Origin: Rubrivivax sp.
Lineage (GTDB): Bacteria > Pseudomonadota > Gammaproteobacteria > Burkholderiales > Burkholderiaceae_C
DNA length: 64,000 bases
Assembly (NCBI GenBank): GCA_027487905.1
Contig: JAIYCR010000038.1
Location: forward strand, 1 to 64,000
Reading direction: 5' to 3'
Made by a program: the position numbers and the translations under genes
Notes under the pieces: generated by a model
Seen by the model: only the letters and a program-made list of their open reading frames with translations
The model's database searches: none
Told to the model about the DNA's origin: nothing
Shown here: positions 33,585 to 42,621 of the stretch, piece after piece
Numbering within the stretch: position 1 is the first letter of the stretch
How the letters are laid out: every line of letters starts with the position of its first letter

Positions 33585-35651
33585 TCAGCGGGTTGGCTTC
33601 AGCGGTGCACAGGGGTCCTGTGCGCTGCCTTCGCCCGGGTCCACCAGCGGCAGCAGTGCCGCCAGGGGCCCGGCCACGGCGCCCAGGATGACCGCGCCCG
33701 CAGCCTTGCCGGCCATCGGCCCGGCTTGGACCGACAGCCGCGGCGCAGCCAGGCTGCCGGTGACGGTGATGGGCGCACGCAGGCTGAGAGGCGAGAAATC
33801 CTTGGGACGGGCCACGGCCCGCAGGTCCAGCGTCTCGCTGCCCAGGTCCAGTTGGCCGGTGGCGCGCAAGGTGGTGTCCGGCGTGTCCATCACCGCCTGG
33901 CGCACCGACAGTCGGCCCGCCTCGGCCTCGACCTCCAGCCGGGCACAGCGCAGGGGCAGCGATCGGTCGCCCCGGGCCAGCACGCCCAGGGCCTGCGCCA
34001 CATCGAGGCCCAGCATCTCCACCACCAGATGGGACAGGGTGCCGTCCCGCACCATCAGCCGGGCCCTGCCCTGCAGACTTCCCAGCACGAGGGCGGTGGA
34101 GTCTCCACGGCCGGCGAAGTCCAGCTGGCCGGCCAGCACGCCGCTGATGTAGGGCGTGGAGCGCCGGCCCTGCCGGACCCGGAAGCCCTGCAGCCACTGC
34201 GCGAGGTCGATGCGCTCGAACTCCAGCGCGGCCGCCCACTGGGCGGGTCGGCTCGATGCCTCCAGCTGGGTGCTGCCGCGCACGCTGCCGCCGGCCACCT
34301 GGGCCCGCAAATCCTGCAGCCGCAGCACGCCCGAGCGCAGAACGACCTGGCCGCTCAGCGCCTGCAGGGGCCGCAGCCGGGCCTGCCCGAGGTCGAGTTC
34401 ATCCAGGGCCACCTCCACCTGCGCGTCCATGCGCCCCAGCGCCGACAGGTCGAGGCTTCGCCGGGGCAGCACCTTGCCGGGCAGCGACGCCGCCGGAGCG
34501 CCGGCGGGCGAGCGGGCGCCGGTGGCCGGGGCCAGGTCGGCGAGCACCAGGCGGCGACCTCGCAGCTGCCCCTGCAGACGTGCGGGCCGGGCGTTCAGGT
34601 CATACAGGAAATGTCCGCCCAGCTCGCTGCGGCCGATCCGCGCCTGCTGCGCCTTGAGCTCCCACAGCCCCGAGCGGTGCGACATCCAGCCCCGCAGATC
34701 GAAGGCGGGCGTTGCCGGCAGCGTCAGGCCGAAGGGCTCGCCGGCTGCAGCCAGCGAAGGGCCTGCGAGCTCCACCCGGCCCTGCAGCGGCCGGTCGCCC
34801 AGCAGCGCCGCGGCAGCGCCATCGAAGAGCAGGCGAGCCGCGCCGATGCTGCCTTCCACGCGCAGCGGCACCAAGCCATCAGCGGGGTCCACATGGGGGG
34901 CCAGCGCCTGACCGCGACCGGTCTCGTCGAACAGCGGCAGCGCCGACCGGGCCTGCACCCGCAGGTGCAGTTCGGTCGCCCTGTAGTGCCCGTCGATCGT
35001 TGCCGCGTAGCCGGGCGATCGCCCCTGCGCCGACGCCCAGGCGGCTCCCTCGCCGCCCTGCACACCGACCACCAGCTGCGTGCGATGGGCCACATCCTCG
35101 AAGAGCAGCCGTCCCCGGTCGACCCGCAGGAGCCCGAACTGCGGCCAGGGCGAAGACGCGGGCCGACCCTCAGGCGCTGGCGCCTGCGAGCGGCCCAGCG
35201 ACCAGGACGTCCGGCCATCGGCAAGGCGAACGAGCCGCGCGTCCAGCGTGTGGGCCGTCAGGCTGTGGATGCGCAGCGGCGCGGCACCGGAGCGCGCCCG
35301 CCAAAGGTCGGCCCAGCGCCATCGCAGCAGCACCTCCTCGGCCTGGAGCAGATGGGGCAGTTCGAAGCCGGCCGGTGCTGCAACCCGCAGCCCCTGGACC
35401 TCCAGCCGCGGGTCCAGCACCAAGCGTGCGTGGAACTGGCCGCTCAGGCGCACCGGAGCACCGATGCTGCGAGCCAGCACCGCTTCGACCGGGACGCGCA
35501 GCAATCGCCAGCCCGAGGCTTCCATCAACCCCACGAGGACGACCGCACCACCCAGCAGGCTCAGCGCCCAACGCGCCGCCGGGTGCTGCCGCATCCAGGT
35601 GCGGGTGCGACGCCACCGGCGCGCGACGCCGCCCGCGCCACCCCGGACCAT
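33585..35651 (-). CDS. AsmA-family envelope protein
   Basis: A 688-residue protein with an N-terminal membrane anchor (about 28-46, ALSLLGGAVVLVGLMEASGW) and a long beta-rich periplasmic part. The AsmA pattern is visible: a first domain with RLSGQFHARLVLDPRLEVQGLRV, repeated short beta units, and the C-terminal AsmA_2 part with LDFAGRGDSTALVLGSLQGR and AVARPKDFSPLSLRAP. AsmA-like proteins are linked to phospholipid transport between the membranes. The ATG at 35651 overlaps nothing and follows a small hypothetical gene by one base; the frame itself runs further upstream but changes character there. An insert at about 370-390 is proline-rich. Confidence 0.88.
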   Translation of the reverse strand: MVRGGAGGVARRWRRTRTWMRQHPAARWALSLLGGAVVLVGLMEASGWRLLRVPVEAVLARSIGAPVRLSGQFHARLVLDPRLEVQGLRVAAPAGFELPHLLQAEEVLLRWRWADLWRARSGAAPLRIHSLTAHTLDARLVRLADGRTSWSLGRSQAPAPEGRPASSPWPQFGLLRVDRGRLLFEDVAHRTQLVVGVQGGEGAAWASAQGRSPGYAATIDGHYRATELHLRVQARSALPLFDETGRGQALAPHVDPADGLVPLRVEGSIGAARLLFDGAAAALLGDRPLQGRVELAGPSLAAAGEPFGLTLPATPAFDLRGWMSHRSGLWELKAQQARIGRSELGGHFLYDLNARPARLQGQLRGRRLVLADLAPATGARSPAGAPAASLPGKVLPRRSLDLSALGRMDAQVEVALDELDLGQARLRPLQALSGQVVLRSGVLRLQDLRAQVAGGSVRGSTQLEASSRPAQWAAALEFERIDLAQWLQGFRVRQGRRSTPYISGVLAGQLDFAGRGDSTALVLGSLQGRARLMVRDGTLSHLVVEMLGLDVAQALGVLARGDRSLPLRCARLEVEAEAGRLSVRQAVMDTPDTTLRATGQLDLGSETLDLRAVARPKDFSPLSLRAPITVTGSLAAPRLSVQAGPMAGKAAGAVILGAVAGPLAALLPLVDPGEGSAQDPCAPLKPTR

Positions 35652-35652
35652 G

Positions 35653-35994
35653 TCAGTGGCGAGCGGGCTTGCGGCCGGCCGCTTCGGCGTCCTCGAGCGC
35701 CTCGGCCTCCTCGGCGCTGGCCGGTGCGGCCGACCGCGCGGCGCTCGGCACGGCGCCGGACTCGACGAAACGCTCGGCCGACTCGCGGTGGCGCCGCGCG
35801 GCCTCGTAGTCGCCCTCGCCTTGAACGGCACTGCCGGGCGTCGCGCCCGCCGGGGTCGGGTCGCCCTGCTGCTGCCCGCCATCGAAGGCGTCCTCGCTGC
35901 GGGGGAAAGGGGTTTGCTGTTCTTGCTGGGGGCCTTGCTGCGGGCCTTGCTGCGCAACGGACGACGGGCTGGTGGGCTTGGAGGAATCGGGCAT
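35653..35994 (-). CDS. hypothetical protein with Gln-rich N-terminus (113 aa)
   Basis: A soluble, probably disordered 113-residue protein. The N-terminal part contains the repeats QQGPQQGPQQEQQ; a short helix with DYEAARRHRESAERFVESG follows; the end is acidic and alanine-rich. No family domain is named with confidence. ATG 35994 has AGGAG six bases upstream, one of the best ribosome-binding sites here, which supports it strongly as a gene. It ends one base before the AsmA-like start codon, so the two are coupled. Its upstream region is shared with the divergent SGNH hydrolase. Confidence 0.75.
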   Translation of the reverse strand: MPDSSKPTSPSSVAQQGPQQGPQQEQQTPFPRSEDAFDGGQQQGDPTPAGATPGSAVQGEGDYEAARRHRESAERFVESGAVPSAARSAAPASAEEAEALEDAEAAGRKPARH

Positions 35995-36168
35995 GTCAGC
36001 TCCTGGGGGTTTCCGCTGCGACGCGCGGCGGTTGCGATGAGCTTGATCCCCAGCCGACGGTCTGCCCATCGGGCAAGCGGCCGAGCCGCTGTGGGCGCCG
36101 CCTGACAGGCGCCCTGCCCGCAGAGGGGCGTTCGAACGCATGGAACCCCGCTTGCCTGAAAGCGGACG

Positions 36169-37002
36169 ATGTCGCTTGCCGACCCGCCTCCTTCGATGCG
36201 TGCACTGAGCCGATCGTCCTGGACGCACCGGGCGACGCGGGCCGCACTGTGGCTGCCGCTGGGCGCCGCGCTGGCCGCCAGTGCCTGGCAGGCCTTGCAG
36301 GTGCGTTCGGCCACGGCCATCGGTCGCCGCGCGGCGGCTTCGACCGTCGCGTTCGAGCAAGGACCGCCGAGCGCCGCCGTGACCGTGCTGGTGCTGGGCG
36401 ACAGCACCGGCGTGGGCGTGGGCGCGCACAGCCCCCGCCATTCACTCGTCGGCCTGCTCGCCCTGGACTTCCCCCGGGCGCGCATCGTCAACCGCTGCCG
36501 AAACGGAGCCCGGGTGGCCGACCTTGCCGAGCAGTTCGCCGACCTGAAGGCGCGGGGTGAACGCTTCGACCTCGTGCTGGTGCTGGCCGGCGGCAATGAC
36601 GTGCTTCGGCTCACGCCGCCCGGGCTGCTGCTGGACGCAGCGCGTGGCACCCTGCGCGCCTTGCGCGGCCTGGCGAGCACCGTGGTCTGGTTGGGCAGTG
36701 CCAACGTGGGGGCCTCGCCGCGCCTGCTGCGCCCGCTCGCCTGGTACGCCGAGCGCCAGACGGCCCAGCGCGTGCGCCTGCTGGCCCAGGCCGCCCGGGA
36801 ACAGGACGTGGCCTTCATCGACTTCTTCCAGCGCCGACGGGACGACCTCTTCGCTGCCGACCCTGGCCGCTATTTCGCCGCCGACGGCATCCACCCCAGC
36901 AGCGCGAGCTATGCGCATTGCTACCAGGCGCTGCGGCGCATCGCCCGCCTGGGCGAGCGCTTGGGGGCGGCGCGGCCCGCCGGGACGCCACCGGAGGATT
37001 GA
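36169..37002 (+). CDS. SGNH/GDSL-family hydrolase
   Basis: A 277-residue esterase or lipase-like enzyme. An N-terminal hydrophobic segment (about 25-43) anchors or secretes it. Block I LGDSTGVGVG gives the catalytic Ser79, block III GGND gives Asn143, and DGIHPS gives the Asp239/His242 pair. All three active-site elements are present, so it is probably an active serine hydrolase in the periplasm. The substrate could be an acyl or acetyl ester on a lipid, peptidoglycan or polysaccharide. ATG 36169 lacks a strong ribosome-binding site. It is transcribed alone between a divergent small gene and the convergent DksA-like gene. Confidence 0.9.
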   Translation: MSLADPPPSMRALSRSSWTHRATRAALWLPLGAALAASAWQALQVRSATAIGRRAAASTVAFEQGPPSAAVTVLVLGDSTGVGVGAHSPRHSLVGLLALDFPRARIVNRCRNGARVADLAEQFADLKARGERFDLVLVLAGGNDVLRLTPPGLLLDAARGTLRALRGLASTVVWLGSANVGASPRLLRPLAWYAERQTAQRVRLLAQAAREQDVAFIDFFQRRRDDLFAADPGRYFAADGIHPSSASYAHCYQALRRIARLGERLGAARPAGTPPED

Positions 37003-37079
37003 ACGGCAGCGTCGCTCGGCCTGTGATGGGGCGGCGCCGGGTGCGCGGCGCTGGATCCGCCGCGATCAATCGGCCGTGA

Positions 37080-37496
37080 TCAATCCGCCGCGCCCACCCC
37101 GGTGCCCACCAACGCGCGCAGCCGCTCGCTGCGTCCCTGGCAGTCCACGCAACGCACGGCGGCAGGCTGAACCTGCAGGCGCTGCGGGTCGATCTCCAGG
37201 CCGCAGTCGATGCATTCGCCGTACTCGCCGCGCTGCAAGCGCTCCAGGGCCAGTCCGATGGCGCGCAGCTCCTCGACGTCGCGCTCGTTCTCGGCGTCCA
37301 CCACGGCCTCCTGGCTGAGCCGCTGTCCGGCGTCGCCCAGGTCCTCGACCTCCGGTGCGCTGAGCTCATCGGAGGCGGCACGGGCCTGAAGCACCGCGCC
37401 GATCTGCGACGAGAGTTCGGCTGCCCGCGAACGCAACCTGTGCCCGATGTCGGACGGTACGGCGTCCGAGCGAAGGGTGTCGGTCGGCTCAGCCAC
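37080..37496 (-). CDS. TraR/DksA-family zinc-finger protein
   Basis: A 138-residue protein with a predicted coiled coil (about 45-90, rich in Ala, Glu and Arg) followed by a C4 zinc finger: CIDC and CVDC, in the order GEYGECIDCGLEI and AVRCVDCQGR. DksA-type proteins insert the coiled coil into the RNA polymerase secondary channel and tune transcription with ppGpp. This copy lacks a long N-terminus and is likely a stress paralog rather than the main DksA. GTG 37496 has GGAG eight bases upstream and overlaps the stop of the gene before it by 8 bp (GTGGCTGA), so the two are translated together. The frame continues to 37562 but with no ribosome-binding site. Confidence 0.88.
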   Translation of the reverse strand: MAEPTDTLRSDAVPSDIGHRLRSRAAELSSQIGAVLQARAASDELSAPEVEDLGDAGQRLSQEAVVDAENERDVEELRAIGLALERLQRGEYGECIDCGLEIDPQRLQVQPAAVRCVDCQGRSERLRALVGTGVGAAD

Positions 37497-37929
37497 GGGG
37501 ATCGCTCCCCGCTTCGGGCGGCAGCCGCCGCTGCAGCGTGACCGAGGCGGCGTCCTCGCCACAGCTCGAGCGCCACTCGCGCAGCAGCAGTTCGAGCTGG
37601 GCGTCGCCTTCGTCCTGGGCCATCTGCACCAGTGCCTGCACGTTCTCGTCGTTCACCTGCTCCCGGGCGACGCCCTTTTGCAGCCCACGGAAGATGTCCA
37701 GCAGCGAAGCGGGCGCCGCGTCCATTCGCGCGGTGGGGCGGGAAGCCGGCGGAATCAGGTCCGACGCCTGCGCTGGGTCGCCGTGACCGGGCTCGCCGGA
37801 GGCGGCGCTGTCGGTCGATGGTCCAGTGGCCTGTGTGCTGGCGCTTGGGCTTGGGCTTGGGCTTGGGCTTGGGCTTGGGCTGGAGGCGGAGATTGCGTTC
37901 GGGTTTGCCGTGCGTACGTCTTGGTTCAT
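37489..37929 (-). CDS. hypothetical protein with Ser-Pro repeat (146 aa)
   Basis: A 146-residue protein in two parts. The first 60 residues are disordered and carry a run of Ser-Pro pairs coded by six exact hexamers (37843-37878). The rest (about 70-130) is a predicted helical domain with ASLLDIFRGLQKG and QALVQMAQDEGDAQLELLLREW; it is not assigned to a family. ATG 37929 has GAGG ten bases upstream. It is translationally coupled to the DksA-like gene, so the two may work together. Hexamer slippage would change the number of Ser-Pro pairs without breaking the frame. Confidence 0.7.
   Translation of the reverse strand: MNQDVRTANPNAISASSPSPSPSPSPSPSASTQATGPSTDSAASGEPGHGDPAQASDLIPPASRPTARMDAAPASLLDIFRGLQKGVAREQVNDENVQALVQMAQDEGDAQLELLLREWRSSCGEDAASVTLQRRLPPEAGSDPRG
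37843..37878. repeat. tandem hexamer repeat (GCTTGG)x6
   Basis: Six exact copies of GCTTGG on the plus strand, followed by a partial copy GCTGG, inside a minus-strand gene. Read in frame it gives alternating Pro and Ser. Copy number can change by slipped replication without a frameshift. Confidence 0.9.
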
Positions 37930-38036
37930 GGGGTGTTGTCCTCGTCGGGGGTCCGGGTGGCGTGCCGGCGCCCCCGGGCAAGGTGGGTTCCCGGCCTGGC
38001 CAACCCGGCTGAGCGCCGGGGGCGACCGCGCAGGCG

Positions 38037-38567
38037 TCAGTCGTCCAGGGCGGGGGCCGCCAGGGTCTGGGCGGCCATCAGCCGGCGCGGTTCGCCTTCG
38101 GCGCGCAGCGCCTGTTCGTGTTCGAGCACGCGCTGGCCCAGCCGCGATCGGGCCTCGGCATCGAGCAGGCGCTGAACGGCGGGGAAGAGGTGTTCCTCTT
38201 CCTCCTGGTGGTGGTGGCGGGCCTGTTCCTCCAGCACCTTGCATTTGGGCGTGAAGGTGGTGTCGGTCGGGTCCAGCGCCAGCAGATCGGCCACCAGGCG
38301 CTTGAGCGACAGGTGCTCCTCGAGCGACTCCAGCAGGATGTCCTCGGTGCGACCCGCCCGCACGGCCGGGTACATCACGGTTTCTTCGGCCCCCACGTGC
38401 ACGGCCAGCTCGTCGGTGGCCTGGTGCAGCAGGCGCTTGCGCTGGCATTCGTCCTCGCAGTCCACCAGGCCCTGCAGCAAGCGCTCGACCTCGCGGTGCT
38501 GCTGGACGAGCAGCGCCACGACATCGCGCGGCGGCGCCGAGAGTTCACTCGAGACGTCTGGGGACAT
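38037..38567 (-). CDS. hemerythrin HHE domain protein (2 of 4)
   Basis: A 176-residue HHE protein: QHREVERLLQGL, AVHVGAEETVMYPAV, LEEHLSLKRLVADL and RHHHQEEEEHLFPAV give the complete di-iron ligand pattern. The C-terminal tail (about 150-176) is short and basic to neutral. The paralogs at 29168, 45042 and 61072 share the same four-helix core but have different ends. It lies on the minus strand between the Ser-Pro repeat gene and the divergent AI-2E-type permease. Iron, oxygen or NO sensing or storage is inferred from the family. Confidence 0.88.
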   Translation of the reverse strand: MSPDVSSELSAPPRDVVALLVQQHREVERLLQGLVDCEDECQRKRLLHQATDELAVHVGAEETVMYPAVRAGRTEDILLESLEEHLSLKRLVADLLALDPTDTTFTPKCKVLEEQARHHHQEEEEHLFPAVQRLLDAEARSRLGQRVLEHEQALRAEGEPRRLMAAQTLAAPALDD

Positions 38568-38665
38568 GGCGGGCTTTCATGAAGGAGGACGGGCCGGGAG
38601 TTCCGGGGCGCGGCGCACCGGGGCAAGCGCGGTGCCGGGCACACCCCCTGCCTTGACGCTGCACG

Positions 38666-39856
38666 ATGCCGCACCCCCCCGACCGCTTCCCTGGCCCTGC
38701 AGCCGAGCCCGCTTCGGATACGGCGGCCGACTCGGGCCCCTTAGCCGCACCGGTCGCCACACAGGTTGCAGCACCGGTGGCCACACCGGCCCCCCCCTCG
38801 GCCTCCCCGCCCCCTGTGCGCGCCGGTGGGCAGTCCCTCAGTCGGCAGGACGTGCTGACGGTGCTGGCGCTGGGGGCTGCGGCCTGGCTGGCCTGGCAAC
38901 TGGCCGCGGTGCTGCTGCTGGCCTTCGCAGGGGTGCTCGTCGCGCTGGTGCTGCGCCAGCTCGCGCAGCCCTTCGAACGGCGGCTGGGCCTGCGGCCATC
39001 GGTGGCGCTGGCCACGGTGGCCATCGGACTGCTGCTGCTGCTGGTGGGCGGCAGCTGGCTGGTCGGCGCGAACATCGCGGCCCAGCTGCAAGCCCTCAAC
39101 GAGACCCTGCCGCGCGCCTGGCAGGCCTTGCAGGGTTGGCTGGCGCAGTCCGCCCCCGGACGGTCGGCGCTGGCGATGTGGCAATCCGCCACGCGCGACG
39201 CCCAGGGCCTGCAGCAGCTGGCGGGTCTGTTCACCGGCACCGTCAACGCGACGGTGGCCGCCGGCGGGGCCCTGGTGCTGGTGCTGGCCATCGGCGTCTA
39301 CCTGGCCGCCGACCCGAGGGTCTACGTCATGGGTCTGCTGCAACTGATGCCTCACCGCCACCGCGAGCGCGCACGCCGCACGCTGGCCGCCTGCGGGGAG
39401 GGCCTGTCGCGCTGGCTGCTCGGCCAGGGCGCATCCATGCTGGCCGTGGGTCTGCTCACCGCGCTGGGCCTGGGCGCCATCGGCATGCCGCTGGTGCTCA
39501 GCCTGAGCGTGATTGCTGCCATCCTGGAGTTCGTGCCCTATTTCGGCCCCATCTTCACGGCAGTGCTGATCATTGCGGTGGCGCTCACCGAAGGCGAGCG
39601 CATGGCCTTGATGGCCACCCTTGTGTGCCTGGCCGTTCAGCAGCTGGAGGCCTATGTGGTGCAACCCGTGGCCCAGCGCTGGGCGGTGCGGCTGCCGCCG
39701 GTGATGGGCCTGCTGGCCGTGCTGGTGTTCGGGCTGCTGTTCGGGCTGGCCGGCGTGCTGCTGGCGGTGCCGCTGATGGTGCTGTCGATGGTGGTCATCC
39801 GCACCCTGTATGCCGACCCGCTCAACGGCAGGACCGATCGCAACCCGCTGAGGTGA
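38666..39856 (+). CDS. AI-2E family permease (PerM-like), copy 1
   Basis: A 396-residue inner-membrane protein with about eight membrane segments after a low-complexity leader of about 58 residues (Pro/Ala-rich). Family-typical elements include EFVPYFGPIFTAVLIIAVAL and the end RWAVRLPPVMGLLAVLVFGLLFGLAG. The family was named for autoinducer-2 export but several members are now known as antiporters or unknown transporters; no AI-2 synthesis gene is nearby. A second member lies at 49788. ATG 38666 is chosen by the ORF; the long leader means a later start is possible. Confidence 0.88.
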   Translation: MPHPPDRFPGPAAEPASDTAADSGPLAAPVATQVAAPVATPAPPSASPPPVRAGGQSLSRQDVLTVLALGAAAWLAWQLAAVLLLAFAGVLVALVLRQLAQPFERRLGLRPSVALATVAIGLLLLLVGGSWLVGANIAAQLQALNETLPRAWQALQGWLAQSAPGRSALAMWQSATRDAQGLQQLAGLFTGTVNATVAAGGALVLVLAIGVYLAADPRVYVMGLLQLMPHRHRERARRTLAACGEGLSRWLLGQGASMLAVGLLTALGLGAIGMPLVLSLSVIAAILEFVPYFGPIFTAVLIIAVALTEGERMALMATLVCLAVQQLEAYVVQPVAQRWAVRLPPVMGLLAVLVFGLLFGLAGVLLAVPLMVLSMVVIRTLYADPLNGRTDRNPLR

Positions 39857-39979
39857 GGCGGGCGGGGGGCAGGATGGGTGGAAGTCGTAGTGTCACTTTC
39901 ACCGCGCCGTGGGCGGAGGCGGGCCAGGCTGCGGAGCGACGCCGCCCCGGCCTGATCCCGACCTGACCCCGGCCTGCAC

Positions 39980-40624
39980 TCAGGCCCGTGCGACCCAGGC
40001 GCTGCACCACGCCGGCGCGGCCACGTTGCGACCGGCAAAGAGCGGGCAGGGCGCCTGGGGCTGGGTGGGTGGCCCCCCGTAGAGCGAACAGGATGCGCAA
40101 CTCTGGCCGGCGGTGTACTTCGGAAAGCGCGACTTGTCGGCCTGGCTGGCCTGGGCCACATAGCCCAGTGCCTGGGCCTGGGGATCTGACGGGTTGACCA
40201 GCGGCAGCGCAGCCGCAGGGCCGGCCGCCGTGGGCGTCGTGGGCGTGTTGCCCGTCGAGCCCGGCATGGACGGGCTTCCGGTGTTGCCCGAGCGGGCGCC
40301 GCCCCCCGTCTCGTTGGCACCGGCCGCGGTGGTGCCGCCACCCGGTGCATTGCCGCCCGTGGTGTTGCCCGCACTGCCGCTGCCGCCCGCGGTCATGCCC
40401 GGCCCGGCGGCGGTTCCGGACGTCGGGCTTGACCCGGTCGTGCTTCCGGTGCCGCTGCCGGTGGTGGGCGTCGGTGCGTTGGGGGTCTGGGTCCGCTCGG
40501 AGCAGGCCGAAAGCCAGCCGAGTCCGACCACGGGAAGCAGCGAGATCAGTGCGCGACGGGCGCGCAGGCTGCCCTGATCATCGGCGGCGGCGGCCCCGCC
40601 CGGGGCTTGGGTGTCGGTGCTCAT
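39980..40624 (-). CDS. lipid-anchored high-potential iron-sulfur protein (HiPIP)-like
   Basis: A 214-residue protein. RARRALISLLPVVGLGWLSAC is a signal peptide with both an RR pair and a lipobox ending in Cys41. Residues 45-140 are a Gly/Thr/Ser/Ala linker. The C-terminal 70 residues match HiPIP: LGYVAQASQADKSRFPKY, then Cys176, Cys179, Cys193 and Cys207 in CASC, APCPLFAG and PAWCSAW, the four ligands of the 4Fe-4S cluster. HiPIPs carry electrons in the periplasm. The unusual parts are the lipid anchor and the tethering linker, which would let the domain swing out from the membrane. Start ATG 40624; the stop of the upstream YflT-like gene lies one base before it, so they form an operon. Confidence 0.85.
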   Translation of the reverse strand: MSTDTQAPGGAAAADDQGSLRARRALISLLPVVGLGWLSACSERTQTPNAPTPTTGSGTGSTTGSSPTSGTAAGPGMTAGGSGSAGNTTGGNAPGGGTTAAGANETGGGARSGNTGSPSMPGSTGNTPTTPTAAGPAAALPLVNPSDPQAQALGYVAQASQADKSRFPKYTAGQSCASCSLYGGPPTQPQAPCPLFAGRNVAAPAWCSAWVARA

Positions 40625-40625
40625 G

Positions 40626-41150
40626 TCAGCGATACACCGATTGGCCCTGGGCATCGCGCCAGTGCTGTTCCAGGTGCGTCGCATCCTCGTCGTTGCGCGG
40701 CCGCAGCCCCATCAGGATGCCGCCCTGCTGGATGCCCGACTCGTACTCCTTCACCCGCTCCTCGGGAATGTTCCAGCCGATGAGCGCGCCCACCAGCGAG
40801 CCCGCAGCACCTCCCGCGCCGGCCCCGGCGAGTGCGGCCGCGACGGGCCCGGCGATGACCAGCCCCAGGCCCGGCAGGGCGATGCTCGTGCCCACCGCCG
40901 CGATGGCCGCTGCGATGGCGCCCACCGTGCCGCCGATGCCCGCACCGATGCCCGCGCCCTCGGCGGCCTTGGTGCCCAGTTCGGTGGTCTGCCCGGCGGT
41001 GTTGCCGAAGTGGCGCTTGCGCGTCTCGTCGGACATCACCAGGTTGATGTCGTCTTGCTGATAGCCGCGCTCGACCACGCCCTGGTAGGCGCGCTCGGCG
41101 CTGTCGCGGTCGGGGAAAAGGCCGGTGAGGTATCGGGTGTCGTCTGCCAT
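40626..41150 (-). CDS. YflT-like general stress protein with glycine-rich membrane core
   Basis: A 174-residue protein. The N-terminal part (YLTGLFPDRDSAERAYQGV and VERGYQQDDINLVMS) matches the heat-induced stress protein YflT fold. The middle (about 65-130) is a Gly/Ala-rich hydrophobic stretch resembling glycine-zipper membrane segments. The C-terminal part contains VKEYESGIQQGGILMGL. ATG 41150 has GGAG upstream. It sits one base before the HiPIP start codon, so the two are co-translated, which links a stress membrane protein with an electron carrier. The molecular role is unknown. Confidence 0.8.
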   Translation of the reverse strand: MADDTRYLTGLFPDRDSAERAYQGVVERGYQQDDINLVMSDETRKRHFGNTAGQTTELGTKAAEGAGIGAGIGGTVGAIAAAIAAVGTSIALPGLGLVIAGPVAAALAGAGAGGAAGSLVGALIGWNIPEERVKEYESGIQQGGILMGLRPRNDEDATHLEQHWRDAQGQSVYR

Positions 41151-41254
41151 GGGCTGCTCCGTTCGAGGGGTTGTCTGCCGTCCGCACGGGTCTGCGCGGG
41201 CCGTGCAACGAGTCGGCAAGCCCCGCTCCCGAGACTGCGGCGCTGTGCCCCGCC

Positions 41255-42493
41255 TCAGGACATCCCGGGCGCGGCCCCAGCGACGGAGCCGGTGACGGAG
41301 CCAGCGACGGAGCCGGTGACGGAAGCGAGCCCCGGCGTGAGCACCACCTTGCGGCAGTCCTCCTCCTTCTCGTCGAAGACGCGGTAACCGCGGGCGGCGT
41401 CCTCCAGCGACATCTGGTGGCTGATGATCACGTCGGGCTTGAGCTCGCCGCGCTGGATGTGCTCGAGCAGGCGCGGCATGAACTGCTGCACATGGGTCTG
41501 GCCCATGCGGAAGCTCAGTCCCTTGTCGAAGGCGTCGCCGAAGAGGAAGCCGTGGATGAAGCCGGCATACACGCCCGGCACGCTCACGACGCCGCCGCGG
41601 CGGGTGGCCGCGATGGCCTGGCGAAGCGCCTTGCCGCTGCTGCCTTCGACCTTCAGGTTGGTCATCACCGTCTCGAGCATGCTGCCCTTGGCCTCGAAGC
41701 CCACCGCCTCGATGCTCGCGTCCACGCCGCGGAACTGCGTCTGCTCGATGATGTGCTCGGCCGGGTCGTCCACCTTGCTGAAATCGATGGGCTCCACGCC
41801 CCAGGTGCGCTGCGCGAACTGCAGCCGGTAGTCGTGGTGGTCGATCATGAAGATGCGCGCGGCGCCCAGCAGGCGCGCGCAGGCCGCAGCCATCATGCCC
41901 ACCGGCCCGGCGCCAAAGATGGCCACCGTGCTGCCCGGCCCGATCTGCGCATTCACCGCCGCCTGGTAGCCGGTGGGCAGGATGTCCGACAGGAACAGCA
42001 CCTGGCTGTCGCTCAGGCCCTGCGGGATGGGCAGCGCGCCCACGTCGGCATGGGGCACCCGGACGTACTCGGCCTGGCCGCCGGGCAGCCCGCCGTACAG
42101 GTGGGTGTAGCCGAACATGGCCGCACCCGAGCGGGCCGACTTCTTGTTCAGGATGGCGCCGCGCCCGTCGTTGCTCGTCTCGCAGGCCGCGAAGAGGGCG
42201 CGGTCGCAGAAGAAGCAGCTGCCGCAGGCCACGATGAAGGGAATGACCACGCGGTCGCCGCGCTTGACCCGCGTCACCGCCGCGCCCACGTCCTCGACGA
42301 TGCCCATGAACTCGTGGCCCAGGATGTCGCCGGCCTTCATGCCCGGCACCTTGCCCCGGTACAGGTGCAGGTCGGACCCGCAGATGGCGGTGGCCGTCAC
42401 CCGAAGGATCAGGTCGGTGGGGGCCTGCAGCACCGGATCGGGCTGGGTCTCGACCCGGACGTCGTGGATGCCGTGGTAGGTGAGTGCGCGCAT
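41255..42493 (-). CDS. zinc-dependent alcohol dehydrogenase (medium-chain)
   Basis: A 412-residue MDR-family dehydrogenase. Catalytic zinc ligands are in [10 protein letters not shown] (Cys38) and [12 protein letters not shown] (His-Glu). The structural zinc site is [15 protein letters not shown] (four Cys). The Rossmann fold has [14 protein letters not shown] and MIDHHDYRL. The sequence is closest to the glutathione-independent formaldehyde/alcohol dehydrogenase subgroup ([19 protein letters not shown]), using NAD. It probably detoxifies aldehydes in a stress response. The last 24 residues are Val-Thr-Gly-Ser/Val-Ala-Gly-Ser repeats from a 24-bp DNA duplication and are not part of the family. 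ATG 42493 has AAGGG upstream. Confidence 0.92.
   Translation of the reverse strand: MRALTYHGIHDVRVETQPDPVLQAPTDLILRVTATAICGSDLHLYRGKVPGMKAGDILGHEFMGIVEDVGAAVTRVKRGDRVVIPFIVACGSCFFCDRALFAACETSNDGRGAILNKKSARSGAAMFGYTHLYGGLPGGQAEYVRVPHADVGALPIPQGLSDSQVLFLSDILPTGYQAAVNAQIGPGSTVAIFGAGPVGMMAAACARLLGAARIFMIDHHDYRLQFAQRTWGVEPIDFSKVDDPAEHIIEQTQFRGVDASIEAVGFEAKGSMLETVMTNLKVEGSSGKALRQAIAATRRGGVVSVPGVYAGFIHGFLFGDAFDKGLSFRMGQTHVQQFMPRLLEHIQRGELKPDVIISHQMSLEDAARGYRVFDEKEEDCRKVVLTPGLASVTGSVAGSVTGSVAGAAPGMS
41279..41326. repeat. two 24-bp tandem repeats at the dehydrogenase 3' end
   Basis: Copies at 41279-41302 and 41303-41326 match at 22 of 24 positions. They encode the low-complexity C-terminal tail of the zinc dehydrogenase. 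The length is a multiple of three, so the reading frame is kept. Confidence 0.85.
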
Positions 42494-42621
42494 GGAGAAC
42501 CGCCCTTCAGTGATGAAGCCGCGCATCGGCAATCGGGGTGCCCCGGCGGGCCGGCGCGGCCTGCCTGCGCCGGGGAATCGCGATTGCCGCGCCCGCGTTC
42601 CTTCCCCTCGAAAGGATCTCC

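Noticed and set aside
37843-41326. CRISPR-like repeats
   Set aside because: The repeats are short, tandem and in frame inside coding sequence, with no spacers.
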